Part shown: in pieces, positions 1 to 11,190 of the stretch | Layout: the number at the start of each line of letters is the position of its first letter | Numbering within the stretch: position 1 is the first letter of the stretch | Assembly: GCA_930367215.1 (NCBI GenBank) | Contig: OV884060.1 | Span: 206,897,253-206,961,252, forward strand | Direction of reading: 5' to 3' | DNA from: Pollenia angustigena | Taxonomy: Eukaryota; Arthropoda; Insecta; Diptera; Polleniidae | Length of the DNA: 64,000 bases | The notes under the pieces: generated by a model | Database searches by the model: none | The model's input: only the letters and a program-made list of their open reading frames with translations | Told to the model about the DNA's origin: nothing | Program-made: the position numbers and the translations under genes

Positions 1-96
1 GACAGCCCTGATTAAAAATTGTATTTGAGCTGGTAACTGGACAAGAACCAAAAAAACTGGACAATCCTGGCCATTCCAGGCCGTCTGGCAACCCTA
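1..96. mobile_element. Right end of a hAT-type element
   Basis: Positions 85-96 read, on the reverse strand, TAGGGTTGCCAGA, a typical hAT terminal inverted repeat. The other end lies outside the window, so the 8-bp duplication (expected GGTATAGT at 97-104) cannot be tested. Nothing coding is visible in the 96 bases present. Confidence 0.5.
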
Positions 97-211
97 GGTA
101 TAGTCGCTATCTCCATTTTTTCATAAGTTTTTCTAACTGTACCCATACGTTTTCGATTAATTGTTCTAATAATAATGGATACTGTACAATTAAATTATCT
201 GTGTGCATATC

Positions 212-1211
212 ATATCGTCCCCTTAATATAACAATAGCGTATGTGCTCATACATTATTATTTTTTTATTGTATATTTAGAATCCCTATCATTGATTTTAT
301 GTCTGGTCAAAATTTCGTCAAATTCTACTTCCAAAAAGTGGCTGAAATTGTCGTTGGAAAAAATAGTGTATGATTTCTTGTTCAAAATTTTCCTTCAATA
401 AGTGTGTAAGGTCATATGCGCTATTTTACTTTAAATTGCCACTCCAAAGTTGTTAAAAGAATAATAGTGTATACGCATTATACTCCATTTTAGCCTTTAG
501 AAAAAAAAAAACCATTTATGAAAACTTTAACTCATAAAATAGCTTATAATAATATATACTATTGTTTGAGAAATAGTTTCATTCCGACCATCGATCTCCA
601 AAATTTGTGCAAGAAGAATGTAATTCCTCGTGGCTCGCAGTCATTTTTCATTAACTTACGAGGTGAAAAGAAACGACATTTTTTAGATGAGCCAGATGTA
701 GCAGAGGAAGAGAAAGAAAACGAATGAACTTCTAGTTATTTTTAATTTACGCAATGTATACCTTAATTTGTCATAATTTTTTGTTCATAATAACCCAAAT
801 TGGAAAGTGATGAATACGTGACACTGAATTAACAAAACTATGAATTAATCACTGTTTTATAATGTTACAAATGGATATTTTTCAGATCAAATATTTTAAT
901 AAAAATACCGTAACATTATTGAATAAAACAGCGTATACTATACAAAATAAAATAGTGTATCAGATACATCATACGAATTTCTTAAAAAATAAAATAGCCT
1001 ATATGGAGGACTTGCACTTTGAATGACATAATTATGCGCAGAATAAAAAAAAAATTGGTCAATTTAAAGACAAGAAACGGTATTATGTATTCGTCGAAAA
1101 ATCCAATATGAAGAATTTTTATTTACCGCGATATTGAGGTTTTAACAGAAATCCGATTTTCTCAAAACCCCCAAAAAATTATACGCTATTGTTATATTGA
1201 GGGGACGATAT
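212..1211. mobile_element. 1-kb TIR element with subterminal AATAGYGTAT repeats
   Basis: The ends are 31-bp inverted repeats (212-242 and 1181-1211) with one mismatch, beginning ATATCGTCCCCT. The decamer AATAGYGTAT of the TIR recurs inside at 362, 463 and 951, with close variants at 535, 928 and 993 and inverted near 415. Such subterminal repeats are usually transposase binding sites. A short + frame (518-727) ends in a charged, acidic stretch but matches no transposase I know. No clear target duplication is seen outside the ends, so the superfamily is undecided. Confidence 0.7.
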
Positions 1212-2156
1212 ATATAAGTAAATATGTATATCATACTATATTAGATAAAATCAAAAGTCTTTTGATTTGTATTGCCCAAAAAATGTTTGTAATGTGCTGA
1301 CAACATTGTACAAAGTGAACGTTAGTATTAGAAATAAAATTTCTTTCGAATCGAGAAAGTACTCGATCACGTCTGCCAGAATTAGGACCCAGATCTTGCT
1401 TTCAATTTTATTACAAGAGATTTACCTTTATAGAAAAAGGAAAGCAATATATGATCTTGATTTACTATTGATCGCAAAATTATTTTTTTATATAAAAAAA
1501 AATATGTTTAATAATTATTGTTCTTAACTTGGTTTTATTTATTATATTTCGGCGCCACCTAATCAATTTCGTTCAGTGCACATACTATGAAAAGAGTTTG
1601 TGTCCAGACTAATTGTTCGTACATATTTAATTTTGCAAATGTGTATTTTGCTCAATATTTTTTGTTTGGTTTTTTTCAAAATAAAAAGAAATCTTATTTT
1701 AAGTATGTAATTTTGTTAAAAAAAATGTGACGTCAATCTTGTCTTTCTAATTTATGGTTCATTTATGTTAAGATTTTAATTAGAAAAATAGAAAGACAGA
1801 AAATATGTATATTGAAAATCAGGCGATGTTGAAGGCTTAGCAAACTTGTTAACACCCTATAGCTTGTATTATTATTTCAAAATAAAATCCCACAAATATT
1901 TAGCAAATATAAATGGCAAAAAAGCGAACAAAATAGGTACACACATATTTAAAATAATTTTTCGAGACCAAGTGTAATATAATATAAAAATATCTACAGT
2001 GTTTTGCTTCTGTTACATATTTATTGATAAATTTAGTATATATATTTATTATTGTAGATAATAATAACAATGTACTTAAATTTGAAACGTTTTTTAACAA
2101 TCTGGGTACACTACTGGTTAAACTGAATTAAATGTTGATGGCCGTTTTTTAAAGTT
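1212..2156. other. AT-rich spacer with one MITE fragment
   Basis: Nothing coding is supported here. Positions about 1340-1392 match one end of the MITE at 44988-45226 (shared words TTTCGAATCGAGAAAGTACT and CAGAATTAGG), so this is a solo end or fragment of that family. Confidence 0.5.
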
Positions 2157-3044
2157 AGCGCTCGTATTCGCGACTAAAAATTTCAATGCTTAAGAACCAT
2201 AAAACGATATTTTTTATACTTTTGGAATCATTGTGCAATTTAATCAATCCAACTCTGTTAAATAAAATTTTTCGTTTTTTTTCGCGATTTTGTTTTTCAT
2301 TTCAAAGTAATTTTTGGGAATACAAACTTTTTAATTAATAAGATTTTGTTTGTCGTGCTTAATTCCAAATTTTTGTTCTTGATAAAAAATTGTTAGACTT
2401 TTTGAGTCTTTGCAATTCTTATTCACTCTGGAGTATTATTTGCTGATATCTTTGGTTTTTCTAAAATTTTTAGGATAATGTTTCCTGATTTTCTGGCCTA
2501 AGCAACCAGTGAAATGCACATAGAAGCTAGCTTATCCTCCAACAATAAATTTCAGTTTTGTTTATCAAGAATAAAAATTGGGAAGTAACCACGGCTCTTT
2601 TAAAAATATACACATCCTTTTGTATATTAACAAAATAACATAACATTGTAGTTTTTGTAGAAAAACTGGTTTTGCAAAATTTTTTTCATTGATATTTTAA
2701 AAAAATGTGTGAAAAACAATACAGAACAGATGTTTTGTGCTTAGTATATTTTTGTTTTAATGATTTCTATATTTGTTCATCTTGTTCAAGAATTTATTCT
2801 TCTAACAGGGAATCCAACTTTTAACCACTATACCAGTGTTCAAGAGTCTAGCCGTCACTTGATGGAATCTTTCTCCGTGCGCGTCAGAATCGTTTGGTGA
2901 TTGTTCAGCAAACTTGTTGAGATGAGAATGCAAAAAAACGTTTGGAGTTGGATTGATTTAAATTGAACAATGATCCCAAAAGTGTAAAAAATATAGATTT
3001 ATAGTACTTAACTATTGAAATTTTTAACCGTGAATACGAGCGCT
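2157..3044. mobile_element. TIR element with embedded palindromic-repeat copy
   Basis: The ends AGCGCTCGTATTCGCG (2157 on) and its inverted partner ending at 3044 (TGAATACGAGCGCT) extend to about 30 bp with few mismatches, including ATTGAAATTT on the inner side. Between them, 2310-2600 is a diverged copy of the palindromic repeat at 59445-60800 (shared words TTTTGGGAATACAAA, GTGCTTAATTC, CTGGCCTAAGCAACCAGTG). No open frame is convincing. Confidence 0.5.
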
Positions 3045-3637
3045 TAAACTGAAGGTCCACACCGCGCGATACACGCCTTTTTTTCTGTCTACGCAGCTGC
3101 ACAAAAGTGATGTCGCATAAAGCGTTGCATGTAACTTGAAACGTAGAACACAAGTAAGCAAAAACGCGTGGTGTGGATCTCCAGCTTTACTTTGAAAAAC
3201 GGCTATCACCATTGAATTCAGTGTACTCGAACTAGCTTTACCTGTAGGGTGCCCAGATTGTTACAATTTGCAAATAGTACAGTGTAATCTATGGTTTTAT
3301 TCTCTTTAATTTTATGTTATTTTTCTATTTATATTCCGCGCTTAAACTGAAGGTCCACACCGCGCGATACACGCCTTTTTTTCTGTCTACGCAGCAGCAC
3401 AAAAGTGATGTCGCATAAAGCGTTGCATGTAACTTGAAACGTAGAACACAAGTAAGCAAAAACGCGTGGTGTGGATCTCCAGCTTTACTTTGAAAAACGG
3501 CTATCACCATTGAATTCAGTGTACTCGAACTAGCTTTACCAGTAGGGTGCCCAGATTGTTACAATTTGCAAATAGTACAGTGTAATCTATGGTTTTATTC
3601 TCTTTAATTTTATGTTATTTTTCTATTTATATTCCGC
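3041..3637. repeat. Two tandem 298-bp copies containing a MITE-like core
   Basis: The segment starting CGCTTAAACTGAAGG at 3041 is repeated from 3339 with only a few substitutions (for example GCTGCAC to GCAGCAC, CCTGTAGG to CCAGTAGG). Each copy holds an inverted pair (GGTCCACACC... and ...GGTGTGGATC) bounding about 150 bp of higher GC, like a small MITE. The near identity implies a recent tandem duplication or unequal exchange. Minus-strand frames at 3024-3212 and 3325-3510 only reflect the duplication. Confidence 0.85.
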
Positions 3638-3720
3638 ACGTAATGTAGATATAAATATTTATTAAAAAGAAAAAACTTCTACGACTACACATTTTTAACA
3701 GCATTGATAAAATGTTTTTA

Positions 3721-4008
3721 AAATTAAATTGTTGGGTAGTTAGCAACACTAAAAGTTATTGTTTAGTAAAACTTGATCTAGTAGATAACTTTGTACATCT
3801 TTGATTCAAAAATCTTTCGAGTCGAACTGTAAAAAACAAATATGTCTTTCCAAAGTAAAAAATTTAATTGTTTGGTAGTTAGCAACACTAAAAGTTATTG
3901 TTTAGTTAAACTTGATCTAGTAGATAACTTTGTACATCTTCGATTCAAAAATCTTTCGAGTCGAACTGTAAAACTTTAAAAAATAAATATGTATTTCCAA
4001 AGTAAAAA
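3721..4008. repeat. Two tandem copies of a 139-bp AT-rich unit
   Basis: Units at 3721-3859 and 3860-4008 share long identical stretches such as TAGTTAGCAACACTAAAAGT and CTTGATCTAGTAGATAACTT. The period is 139 bp. No inverted ends or coding capacity are seen. Confidence 0.85.
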
Positions 4009-4093
4009 AAAATACAATAAAAACAATTTAGGTTTATTATTTATATTAAGAGTTTCATTTACCTTCAAATACTTAAAAATTATTTTATAATTT

Positions 4094-4621
4094 ACTAGCT
4101 GACCCGGCAAACGTTGTTTTGCCATAAAACTTATTTCTTTTAGATGTTACAGTGTCTGCATCCCAAATTTTAAGAAAACCGATTGATTAGTTAAGAAGAT
4201 AATTAAAATTATAGGCTATAGTTCTTTCCAGATGTTACACTATTTGCCTGCCAAATTTCAAGAAAATCAGTTGATTAGTTTAGAAGATATAGAAAGGGGG
4301 AGCTTTTACCTCTCTTTCTTCACGCCCTAAATAATAAAAACTGTAGGCTGTAGTACTTTCCAGCTGAAACACTATTTGCCTGCGAAATTTCAAGAAAATC
4401 GGTCGATTAGTTAGGAAGATATTGGGAGGGGAAGCTTTTACCCTTATTGCCCTATTTCACATCTTATTCCCTATTTCCTTTCATATGTTACAGTGTCGGC
4501 ATGCGAAATTTTAACAAAACCAGTTCATTAGTTAAAAAGATACAGGGTAGGGGAGCTTTTACCGCTATTGCCCCATCTCACGCCCTATTCCCAAGTTCCT
4601 TTCATGCCAAATATATATAGA
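4094..4621. repeat. Dispersed repeat starting ACTAGCTGACCCGGC, with internal units
   Basis: The start ACTAGCTGACCCGGCAAACG resembles that of the repeat at 47086 (ACTAGCTGGTCGCCCCGGC). Inside, a degenerate unit around ATGTTACACTATTTGCCTGC followed by AATTTCAAGAAAATC occurs about four times (near 4144, 4233, 4358 and 4486). It is non-coding; its class is not clear to me. Confidence 0.6.
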
Positions 4622-5256
4622 TAGATTTGAAACTAAAAAAAATCAATACTTAAAAGTCATGAGGTGATCCTAATTCAGGCCAGCGATATGACGAATATAA
4701 TTTACCGATTGTGTATTCATCTGTTAAACGGCAGAAATAATAAGTTATAAAGCAATTCGCTTAGAAATGGTGTTTAAAATGAAATTTATTTTTAATCAAA
4801 ATTGTGATTTAATTAATTTAGAAATATGTATTTTTAATTTCCTCTACTTTAAAGTGGGTTAAGTTTATTTTGTCTAAAAATAAATTTGCACACTGGGGTT
4901 GAAAATCATAGTTGATGACATTTTATTAGACCTATTTATATATTTGTAATTTTTTATGGCTGTGGTGTTGCCAAGTGTCGAAACATATGCAACATAATTT
5001 TTATTGTCAAATTTAAGAAGAGACTATTCAAAAATATTTACATATTTAAAATGAGCATTAAAATGAAACACATTTAAGGGGTAGATGTGAAAGATTTGCA
5101 AAATACACAATAAACATATGTAATTAATTTTAACAAAAATTCATTTTCAGTAATTATTTATTTCGGTAATTGTTTAGTAGGGTTTGCATTGACATATTCG
5201 CAAATTTTAGTAATCGCGATTACGATAAAGAACGTTCCCTTAAAAATTATAATAAG
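4622..5256. other. AT-rich spacer, nothing recognised
   Basis: No coding frame, inverted ends or tandem array are visible. A word TAGGGTTTGCAT at 5178 resembles a hAT end, but no partner with a matching duplication was found. Confidence 0.4.
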
Positions 5257-5406
5257 GGTATTCACGTCACAAGTTGCACCCTTGCAAAAAAGCCAAAAGT
5301 GCAAAAATAAAACAACAACCACACAGACAATTAGTTGTGCGTAAATAATTGTATTTGTGGTTGTTGTTATATTTTTGCACTTTTCCTTTTTTGTGACGTG
5401 GATACC
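5257..5406. mobile_element. 150-bp palindromic MITE, TIR GGTATYCACGTCAC
   Basis: The left arm GGTATTCACGTCAC and right arm GTGACGTGGATACC are inverted. The pairing continues through AAAAGTGCAAAAAT and ACAACAACCACA, so nearly the whole element can fold into one hairpin. The target duplication is unclear. Confidence 0.75.
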
Positions 5407-5492
5407 GCCAATAAATTATTTTAATTTAAACACAAATGTAAATTTAAATTAAAACAAGTTAGAGTGCTATATTCGGCTGTGCCGAATCTTTG

Positions 5493-6707
5493 ATACCCTC
5501 CACCGACAGTTCGAAGGTTTAAGGAGTAATATCTGTATGATGTTATTATTATCTTAAACTGTGACGATTTGTTATTAATTATGGATTTAGGCGACTAAAC
5601 TGTTTTCCGGTAGTAGGGTTTATATGGGGCCTAGGGTAAATTATGGACCGATCTTCACGAAATTTCACAGTCTTTTTCCCAGTTCTATAAAACTTTGATG
5701 TACCAAATTTTGTTATGATAGCATTATTTTTTACGGATTTAGGAGTACTAAACTGTTTTCCGGGAGTAAGGTTTATATGGGGCCCAGGGTAAGTTATGGA
5801 CCGATCTTCACGAAATAACACAATTTTATTTCTTGTCCAATAAAACTTTGATGTACCAAATTTTGTTATGATAGCATTATTTTTTACGTTTTTAGGCGTA
5901 CTAAGTTGTTTTCCGGGAGTAAAGTTTATATGGGGCCTATGGTAAATTATGAACCGATCTTCACGAAATTTCAAAGATTTATTTTTAGTTCTATAAAACT
6001 TTGATGTACAAAATTTTGTAATGATAGCAATATTTTTTACGTTTTTAGGCGTACTAAGTTGTTTTCCGGAAGTAGGTTTTATATGGGGCCTATGGTAAAT
6101 TATGGACCGATCTTCACGAAACTTAACAGTTTAATTTCTAGTCCTATGTAACTGTGACGTGCCAAAATTTGTAATGATAGCATTGTTAGTTAGGGTTTTA
6201 GGCTTAATATACTGTTTTCCGGGAGTAGGGCTTATATGGGGCCTAGGGTAAATTATTGACGGATCTTCACGAAATTTCACAGCGTGATTTCCAGTTGAAT
6301 AAAACGAATTGTTGCGAAATCTTATATCATTCTGTGCATTTTTCCACCATTTATGTTAGTTTTTGTAACAAAATTATCAATTTTTTTTAGGTGGTGGTTC
6401 CACATTTTGATTCATAGCTCAGATCCTATTGAACCGATTTTGCTGAATTTCAATCCCAAACTGCTTAGGATAACTACAAGCAATTTGACACCAAGTTTGT
6501 TGATTTCTTTTGAGTTTTTCGAAAGTGAGCGTGTTTTCAACAGACGGACAGACGGACAGACAGACGGACATGGCTAAATCGACTTAAAATTACCCAAGGA
6601 CCCAGAATATATATACTTTATAGGGTCTAAGATGAATAGTAAAAAAGTTTCACACGGAATGACAAACTGAATATACCCTCTTCACAACTAATTGTGGTGG
6701 AGGGTAT
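5493..6707. repeat. Dispersed repeat with short inverted ends and five 152-bp tandem units
   Basis: The ends are ATACCCTCCACC (5493) and GGTGGAGGGTAT (6696-6707). Inside, the anchor GTTTTCCGG recurs at 5602, 5754, 5906, 6061 and 6212, giving a tandem array with a period of about 152 bp (unit words TTTATATGGGGCC and ACCGATCTTCACGAAAT). The distal part has GACGGACAGACGG followed by a run ending TATATACTTTATAGGGTC, a signature common in dispersed fly repeats. A 131-residue minus frame at 5579-5974 is a by-product of the array. Confidence 0.75.
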
Positions 6708-6901
6708 AAAAATTACTACCATTCTTAAACAATACGCCAAACTAATATACAATTTAAGCGCATTCGAAATTTACTTAAGGCCGAGACTCACTTTCCTCGT
6801 ACTTTCCTTCACATTAAAATCTGACAGAATTCTGCACGATATAAAAAATTTCTGCAAAATCTGATGTCCAGACGCAAAAGCATATGACTTCATTACTTTA
6901 C

Positions 6902-6925
6902 AAAAAAAAAAAAAAAAAAAAAAAA
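6902..6925 (+). repeat. Poly(A) run, 24 A
   Basis: An uninterrupted A tract. It could be a retroelement tail, but no adjacent element on the + strand was recognised. Confidence 0.9.
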
Positions 6926-6949
6926 CTAAGCCATTATAGTCAGTCAAGC

Positions 6950-7480
6950 CCAATCATATGATACCCTACACCATAATATTAAAAAACAAGTAAGACAGTA
7001 TAGCCGGTCAAGCCTGAACATATGATACCCTACACCACAGTATTTAAAAACACATCATGCTTATGTGTCCATATAAATATGGATTTATCTATGTTAATAA
7101 ACTTAATTAAAATCGGTTTGAATGTTTGTGAGAGGAAGAAATTGCCCCCTTGTTGTCTTATTTTTGAAAAATGCATAGCCTATGTGTCCATATAAATATG
7201 TTTCTATCTATGATTTTAATTTCATTCAAATCGGTTTGATAGTTTCTGAGAGGCAGAAATTTCCATCTATCTTTCCTCGTGGTCCTTGTGCCAATCATCT
7301 CCAAAACTTCGACCTGTACTTTGCGCACAAGGTTACATGGACAGCCAGCCAGCCGGACGGACATCGTAAGTTCGACTGAGAAAGTGATTCTGAGTCGATG
7401 GGTGTTTTAAGGTGTTACACTTATCAGCACAAATGCATAATACCCTCTCCACTATTGTGGTGTGGGTATAAAAACACTAT
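6950..7480. repeat. Dispersed repeat, TACCCTACACC ends and GCGCACAAGG core
   Basis: The direct word GATACCCTACACCA occurs at 6960 and 7025, and the segment closes near 7463 with GTGGTGTGGGTATA. The core CTTTGCGCACAAGGTTACAT followed by an AGCCAGCCGGACGGACAT stretch is shared with 10205-10250 and, inverted, with 58740-58800. It is a non-coding dispersed family. Confidence 0.65.
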
Positions 7481-7762
7481 CACACTAAAAGGATGCAGAA
7501 GCATGTGACTTCACGGCTTTACAAAAAGAAAAACAAGTAATAGTCAGTCAAGTCCAATCATATAATACCCTACACCTCAATATTAAAAAAATATCCGAGG
7601 AAGTACTCTATTTTGGATTCTGAGGCAATGTTGTTTTTTTTTTTTTTTTTTTTTTTTTATTGAATATTTATTGTCGAAAATTACAATATGTATTCAAAGC
7701 TTAATCCTAATTCTTATTTGTATTTGTTAGCCGTTACCAATGTAACCGCTAATTAATTGCAT

Positions 7763-8010
7763 TCAAGTGTCAAAAAAGCCTGCTAGGCTCAAAGTGTCGG
7801 ATCTTTTTAGCCTCCGGTGAGCTTCGAACTTTATTAGATCCCGAGCGAGGTAGTTGGGATGGACCATTAGTTTATCAATATATTTGACTGAATACTTTTT
7901 AATTTCTTGCTGGATGGTAGCAATGTTAAGATCTCTGTGGATATTGTCATTACGTATATACCATGGGGCGCAGGCAATTTGCCGTAATATCCTAGACTGT
8001 CTTCTTTGTA
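7763..8010 (-). pseudogene. LINE ORF2 C-terminus, beyond the MITE insertion
   Basis: The frame resumes with RRQSRILRQIACAPWYIRN and runs to a stop at 7763-7765. The homologous region of the second LINE (62082-62621) reads RRQNKLLRIITAAPWYVKN without interruption, confirming that 8733-9707 and this piece were one reading frame. The 3' untranslated part and tail follow down to 7632. Confidence 0.85.
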
Positions 8011-8230
8011 CACTCATAAAATTATTACAGTAACTGATTGTGGGTTATTAAATTCGTTTTCCGTACAGTTAAAATTGAATAAAATTATAGTTATTTTACG
8101 AATAATTTTATTTTTTAACATTTATATTTGTTATTCAAAAAACAAACTACCAAAAAATAATGTTTCTTCGTTTTTATTTTTTTATGTAAACTACATAAAA
8201 AACTGATTTTTGTCGGTTAAAATCTATTTT

Positions 8231-8364
8231 TTAAGGGCCGTTATTATAACTTGGCGTTAGCTGTTATCCGACAGTTAACACACGATTTTTGACAGATAAC
8301 ACATTATTATCTGTCAATTTAATCTTAACTTTAGCTAACTTCAAGTTGTAATAATGGCTCTTAA
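8231..8364. mobile_element. 134-bp MITE, TIR TTAAGRGCCRTTATTA
   Basis: The ends TTAAGGGCCGTTATTATAAC and GTTGTAATAATGGCTCTTAA are inverted with few mismatches. The inverted pairing continues inward (GTTAGCT / AGCTAAC, then ACAGATAA). It lies inside the 722-bp element, so it is a third nesting level within the LINE. Confidence 0.7.
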
Positions 8365-8371
8365 AGTCAAA

Positions 8372-8564
8372 ACCAAGGCCCATCTATCAGGTCTGCTTAT
8401 TTGTACAAAAACAAAAAACTTTTTCTTTTGAGCTGTCAAAAACTTACTACCACATTTACAAAGCAAAAGGAAAAAACGTGTATGTAAATAACTTTTGAAA
8501 GCTCAAAAGAACGAAAACAATGATCACCAGGCTTCTTGCGCAGACCTTTTCAATGGGCCTTGGT
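8372..8564. mobile_element. 193-bp MITE, TIR ACCAAGGCCCAT
   Basis: The ends ACCAAGGCCCAT and ATGGGCCTTGGT are inverted, with an inner pair CAGGTCTGC / GCAGACC. A related sequence (GGCATCCATTAGGTCTGCGC) sits inside the Harbinger-type MITE at 23203-23636. Confidence 0.65.
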
Positions 8565-8732
8565 AAAAACTATTCAATTTTAACGAATATGCTGTTCAAT
8601 AAATAAAAAATGAAAAAATGAATGCAAAAATCATTTGTTTTAAATGAAATGTAAATGATCCGTTTTCTAAATGAATTTTAATTTGTTTAAAATGAATTTT
8701 CGTTTGAATTTAACTACATAATATTTTGAGTG

Positions 8733-9707
8733 TAGCTTCTGGATGTTTGAAGCGCATGCAGTACCCCATAATTGGAAGCCAATATGGACATATGGTTTTA
8801 TGATAGACTTGTATAAGAGATCTTTGTTGTCTAAGGATAAGTTTGAGTTTTGACCGATTAGCCAATGTAGTTGAGCTGCTTTAAGTTTCATAGCCATTAT
8901 TTTCGCTTCAATATGACGAGACCAGGTCAGGCGTCTATCTATATGAATTCCCAAGTATTTAACATGGCTTTCTACCGGAACAGTGATGTTATTTATTTTA
9001 ACAGGAGAGCACGTTTGTCTTCTGAGCGTGAAAGTTAAGTGAGCACATTTAGCCGGGTTAACCTTTATTTTCCATTTTTCTAGCCAGGCTTCTAGTTCAT
9101 TGATGTGGGACTGTAAATGCTGCGATGCAACTTTTGGGTCCTGATTAACACTAATAAATGCTGTGTCGTCTGCAAAAGTAGAAGTATGTGTGCTCAGGCT
9201 TGTTGGCATATCAGCTGTATATATTGTATACAGTAACGGCCCTAATATGCTGCCTTGAGGGACACCAGCAGATATTTTCTTAGTGGTGGAGTATTGGTTT
9301 TTTGATCTTACCATGAATGTTCTGCCAGTTAAATAGCTCTCAAGGAGTTTGTGAGTGTTTTGTGGAAGCATTCGTGTTATTTTAATGATCAGCCCATCAC
9401 GCCAAACTTTGTCGAATGCTTGGGAAATGTCTATAAACAGTGCTAAGCAATATTCCTTTCTCTCAAACGCTGATCTAATTTGGGTAACAATTCTATGCAC
9501 TTGTTCGATTGTACCATGCCTTGCTCGGAATCCGAACTGATGATCCGGAATGATTGCGTGTTCATTTAGATAGGGAGTTATACTTAAAAGGAATGTTTTT
9601 TCGAATAGCTTTGATAATATTGATAGTAGGCTGATTGGTCTGTACGACGTAATTTGACAAGAGTCTTTTCCTGGCTTAGGAATCATAACAATTTTGAGGT
9701 CTTCCAA
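8733..9707 (-). pseudogene. LINE reverse transcriptase, main part, split by a MITE
   Basis: This is the reverse transcriptase of a Jockey-type LINE, which copies the element RNA at the insertion site. Motifs in order: IPKPGKD then YRPISLLS, HQFGFRARHGT, FIDISQAFDKVW, AGVPQGSILGP and the catalytic FADD (in TFADDTAF), followed by the thumb region (KYLGIHIDRRLTW). There is no stop or frameshift across about 320 codons, so the copy is fairly young. The frame leaves LINE sequence at NIQKL, where the element at 8011-8732 is inserted; it resumes at 8010. It is not functional because of 5' truncation and the insertion. Confidence 0.9.
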
Positions 9708-9736
9708 GAGGATGGGAGGAGGGATGGAGGCAATGT

Positions 9737-10430
9737 ATCCGCAAAAAAAATTATGTTATGTGGTTAAGAGTCAAGTAAAAGTTCTTTGTCTTAAATATTA
9801 TTTTGATACCTTCATCTGCTTAATATATCTTTAAGCGATTTTAGGAAGGGGTTTTATACGGGACCTATGCTTATTTTGAACCTACTAGCAAAATATTTAG
9901 CTATAGTAAAAGCTATTGTGGCCAATACCCACATTCATACGAAAGTTACGGCACTTAAACCTATTTTCGGGAGTAGTATTTGTATGTATAATATTTTTAT
10001 TGCATTAAAATAAATTTGGACCAAATTTAGTCTAAATACCAACATAAGATGGTTTAAAGGCACCAAGCCTTTATTCTGGAAAGAAGCTTGTATTTGAGCT
10101 ATGTAAGTTATGGACTGATTCTCAGCATTTTCAATAGACTTGGCTCTTGTGATATTAGAACCTGTGTACACAATTTTATTAAATTATTTCCAAAATTACG
10201 ACCTGTACTTTGCGCACAAGGTGTACATGGACAGCTAGCCGGATGGACGGACGGCCATCGATGTATCCTTTCAAAAATCGGTATTTTTAAAGGTGGGTCT
10301 AGGACAACCATCACCACAAACGTATAGTACAATCTCACTATTGCGGTGTTGGTTTTAAAATGCAACTCTGATCGCATAAAATCCATAGTCCAATTTTCAT
10401 AAACATTTGCAAGCTCCACACATTATGTAT
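9737..10430. repeat. Dispersed repeat related to those at 5.5, 7 and 58.6 kb
   Basis: This segment has the block GGGACCTATG near 9860 and the core ACCTGTACTTTGCGCACAAG at 10200, followed by tandem GGACGGACGG words and a closing TTGCGGTGTTGG. It ends in AT-rich sequence. Frames on both strands are incidental. Confidence 0.5.
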
Positions 10431-10439
10431 CATACTTTA

Positions 10440-10890
10440 TAAGCAAACACATATTTTTCTTTGTAAGGACCAGCGCCCAGAGGATGAAACCTACTAATGC
10501 ATTGCATTGTGTTGGAACAAGGAAAATAGGTTATCGGAATTAGGATAGAGGAAATAGTGTTTGTGGACATTCGATTTAAATTTATTCGTGTTGAAAGTGA
10601 GAGGAAAGACTTCCGCAGGAAAGTCATTCCACATACGAAGAGTCCGGCCAAAGAACGAATTTTTCCTGTAATGCGTTGTATGATACACCGGCCAATCGAC
10701 TACAAAAGAATAGGCTCTTGAGAAAAAGTGCGTTTTTCGAACAAACTTTCGGGAACCAGATCCCTAATTTCATCAGAGTACATACTATTGTTATAACGAT
10801 AAAACAGCGAAATACATCCTGTATTGCGACGGTGCTTTAGGGAGTCAATAGATTGGATACCCCACAATTTTTTTAAAAATCACATTTAAC
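10440..10890 (-). pseudogene. 3' end of a CR1/Jockey-type LINE
   Basis: Reverse-strand translation gives the C-terminal signature NSFFGRTLRMWNDFPAEVFP followed by FKSNV, as in the last part of LINE reverse transcriptases (R-x-x-WN-x-x-P). The DNA is clearly related to 24930-25250 (shared GGACCAGCRCYCAG, GTGGACATT and CATTCCACATA). It is 5'-truncated and frame-disrupted. Confidence 0.7.
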
Positions 10891-11190
10891 AATATTCGTT
10901 GTCGGTTGAAATCAGCTGGTTCTTTAAGCAATTATAATTTACGAAGTGTTTATTAAATCGAGTATTTGGCATACGATATAAAATGATATAAAATACATGA
11001 TATTAAATTAAATGAATACAAAAATAAAGCTATGTATACTATAATTTAAAAGAAATTACAGAATCATACCATCCTTACTGCATGCGAAAATATATGTCAA
11101 AAAATATTACGATTACCGGCTCGTTAAAAGATAGCGAATTTCACTATTGAGCTCTTAAATAAAACAGGTGGTCCAAATAAGACCTGGCAA
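10891..11190. other. AT-rich spacer, nothing recognised
   Basis: No coding, inverted or tandem structure was seen. Confidence 0.4.

Larger units (their letters stand above)
8011..8732. mobile_element. 722-bp TA-flanked element inserted in the LINE
   Basis: The element is flanked by TA on both sides (8009-8010 and 8733-8734), and its ends are CACTCATAAA... and the inverted ...TTTTGAGTG. Comparison with the other LINE copy shows that exactly this piece is extra. TA duplication and short TIRs point to the Tc1/mariner (IS630) superfamily, non-autonomous. It carries two further inverted-end segments. Confidence 0.8.
7632..9726 (-). mobile_element. 5'-truncated Jockey-like LINE with poly(A) tail and 10-bp target duplication
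   Basis: On the minus strand the element ends in a poly(A) tail (a run of about 30 T at 7634-7660). It is bounded by a perfect direct repeat GAGGCAATGT at 7622-7631 and 9727-9736. It is truncated at its 5' end inside the reverse transcriptase domain, as is usual for target-primed insertions. A 722-bp element (8011-8732) has inserted within the coding region. The empty target can be read as ...TTCTGAGGCAATGTATCC.... Confidence 0.9.

Noticed and set aside
3024..3510. Two nearly identical minus frames of about 60 codons
   Set aside because: They only mirror the 298-bp tandem duplication; there is no sign of a translated product.
5579..5974. 131-codon minus frame with internal repetition
   Set aside because: It is a product of the 152-bp tandem array in AT-rich DNA; the period is not a multiple of three overall and no protein family fits.
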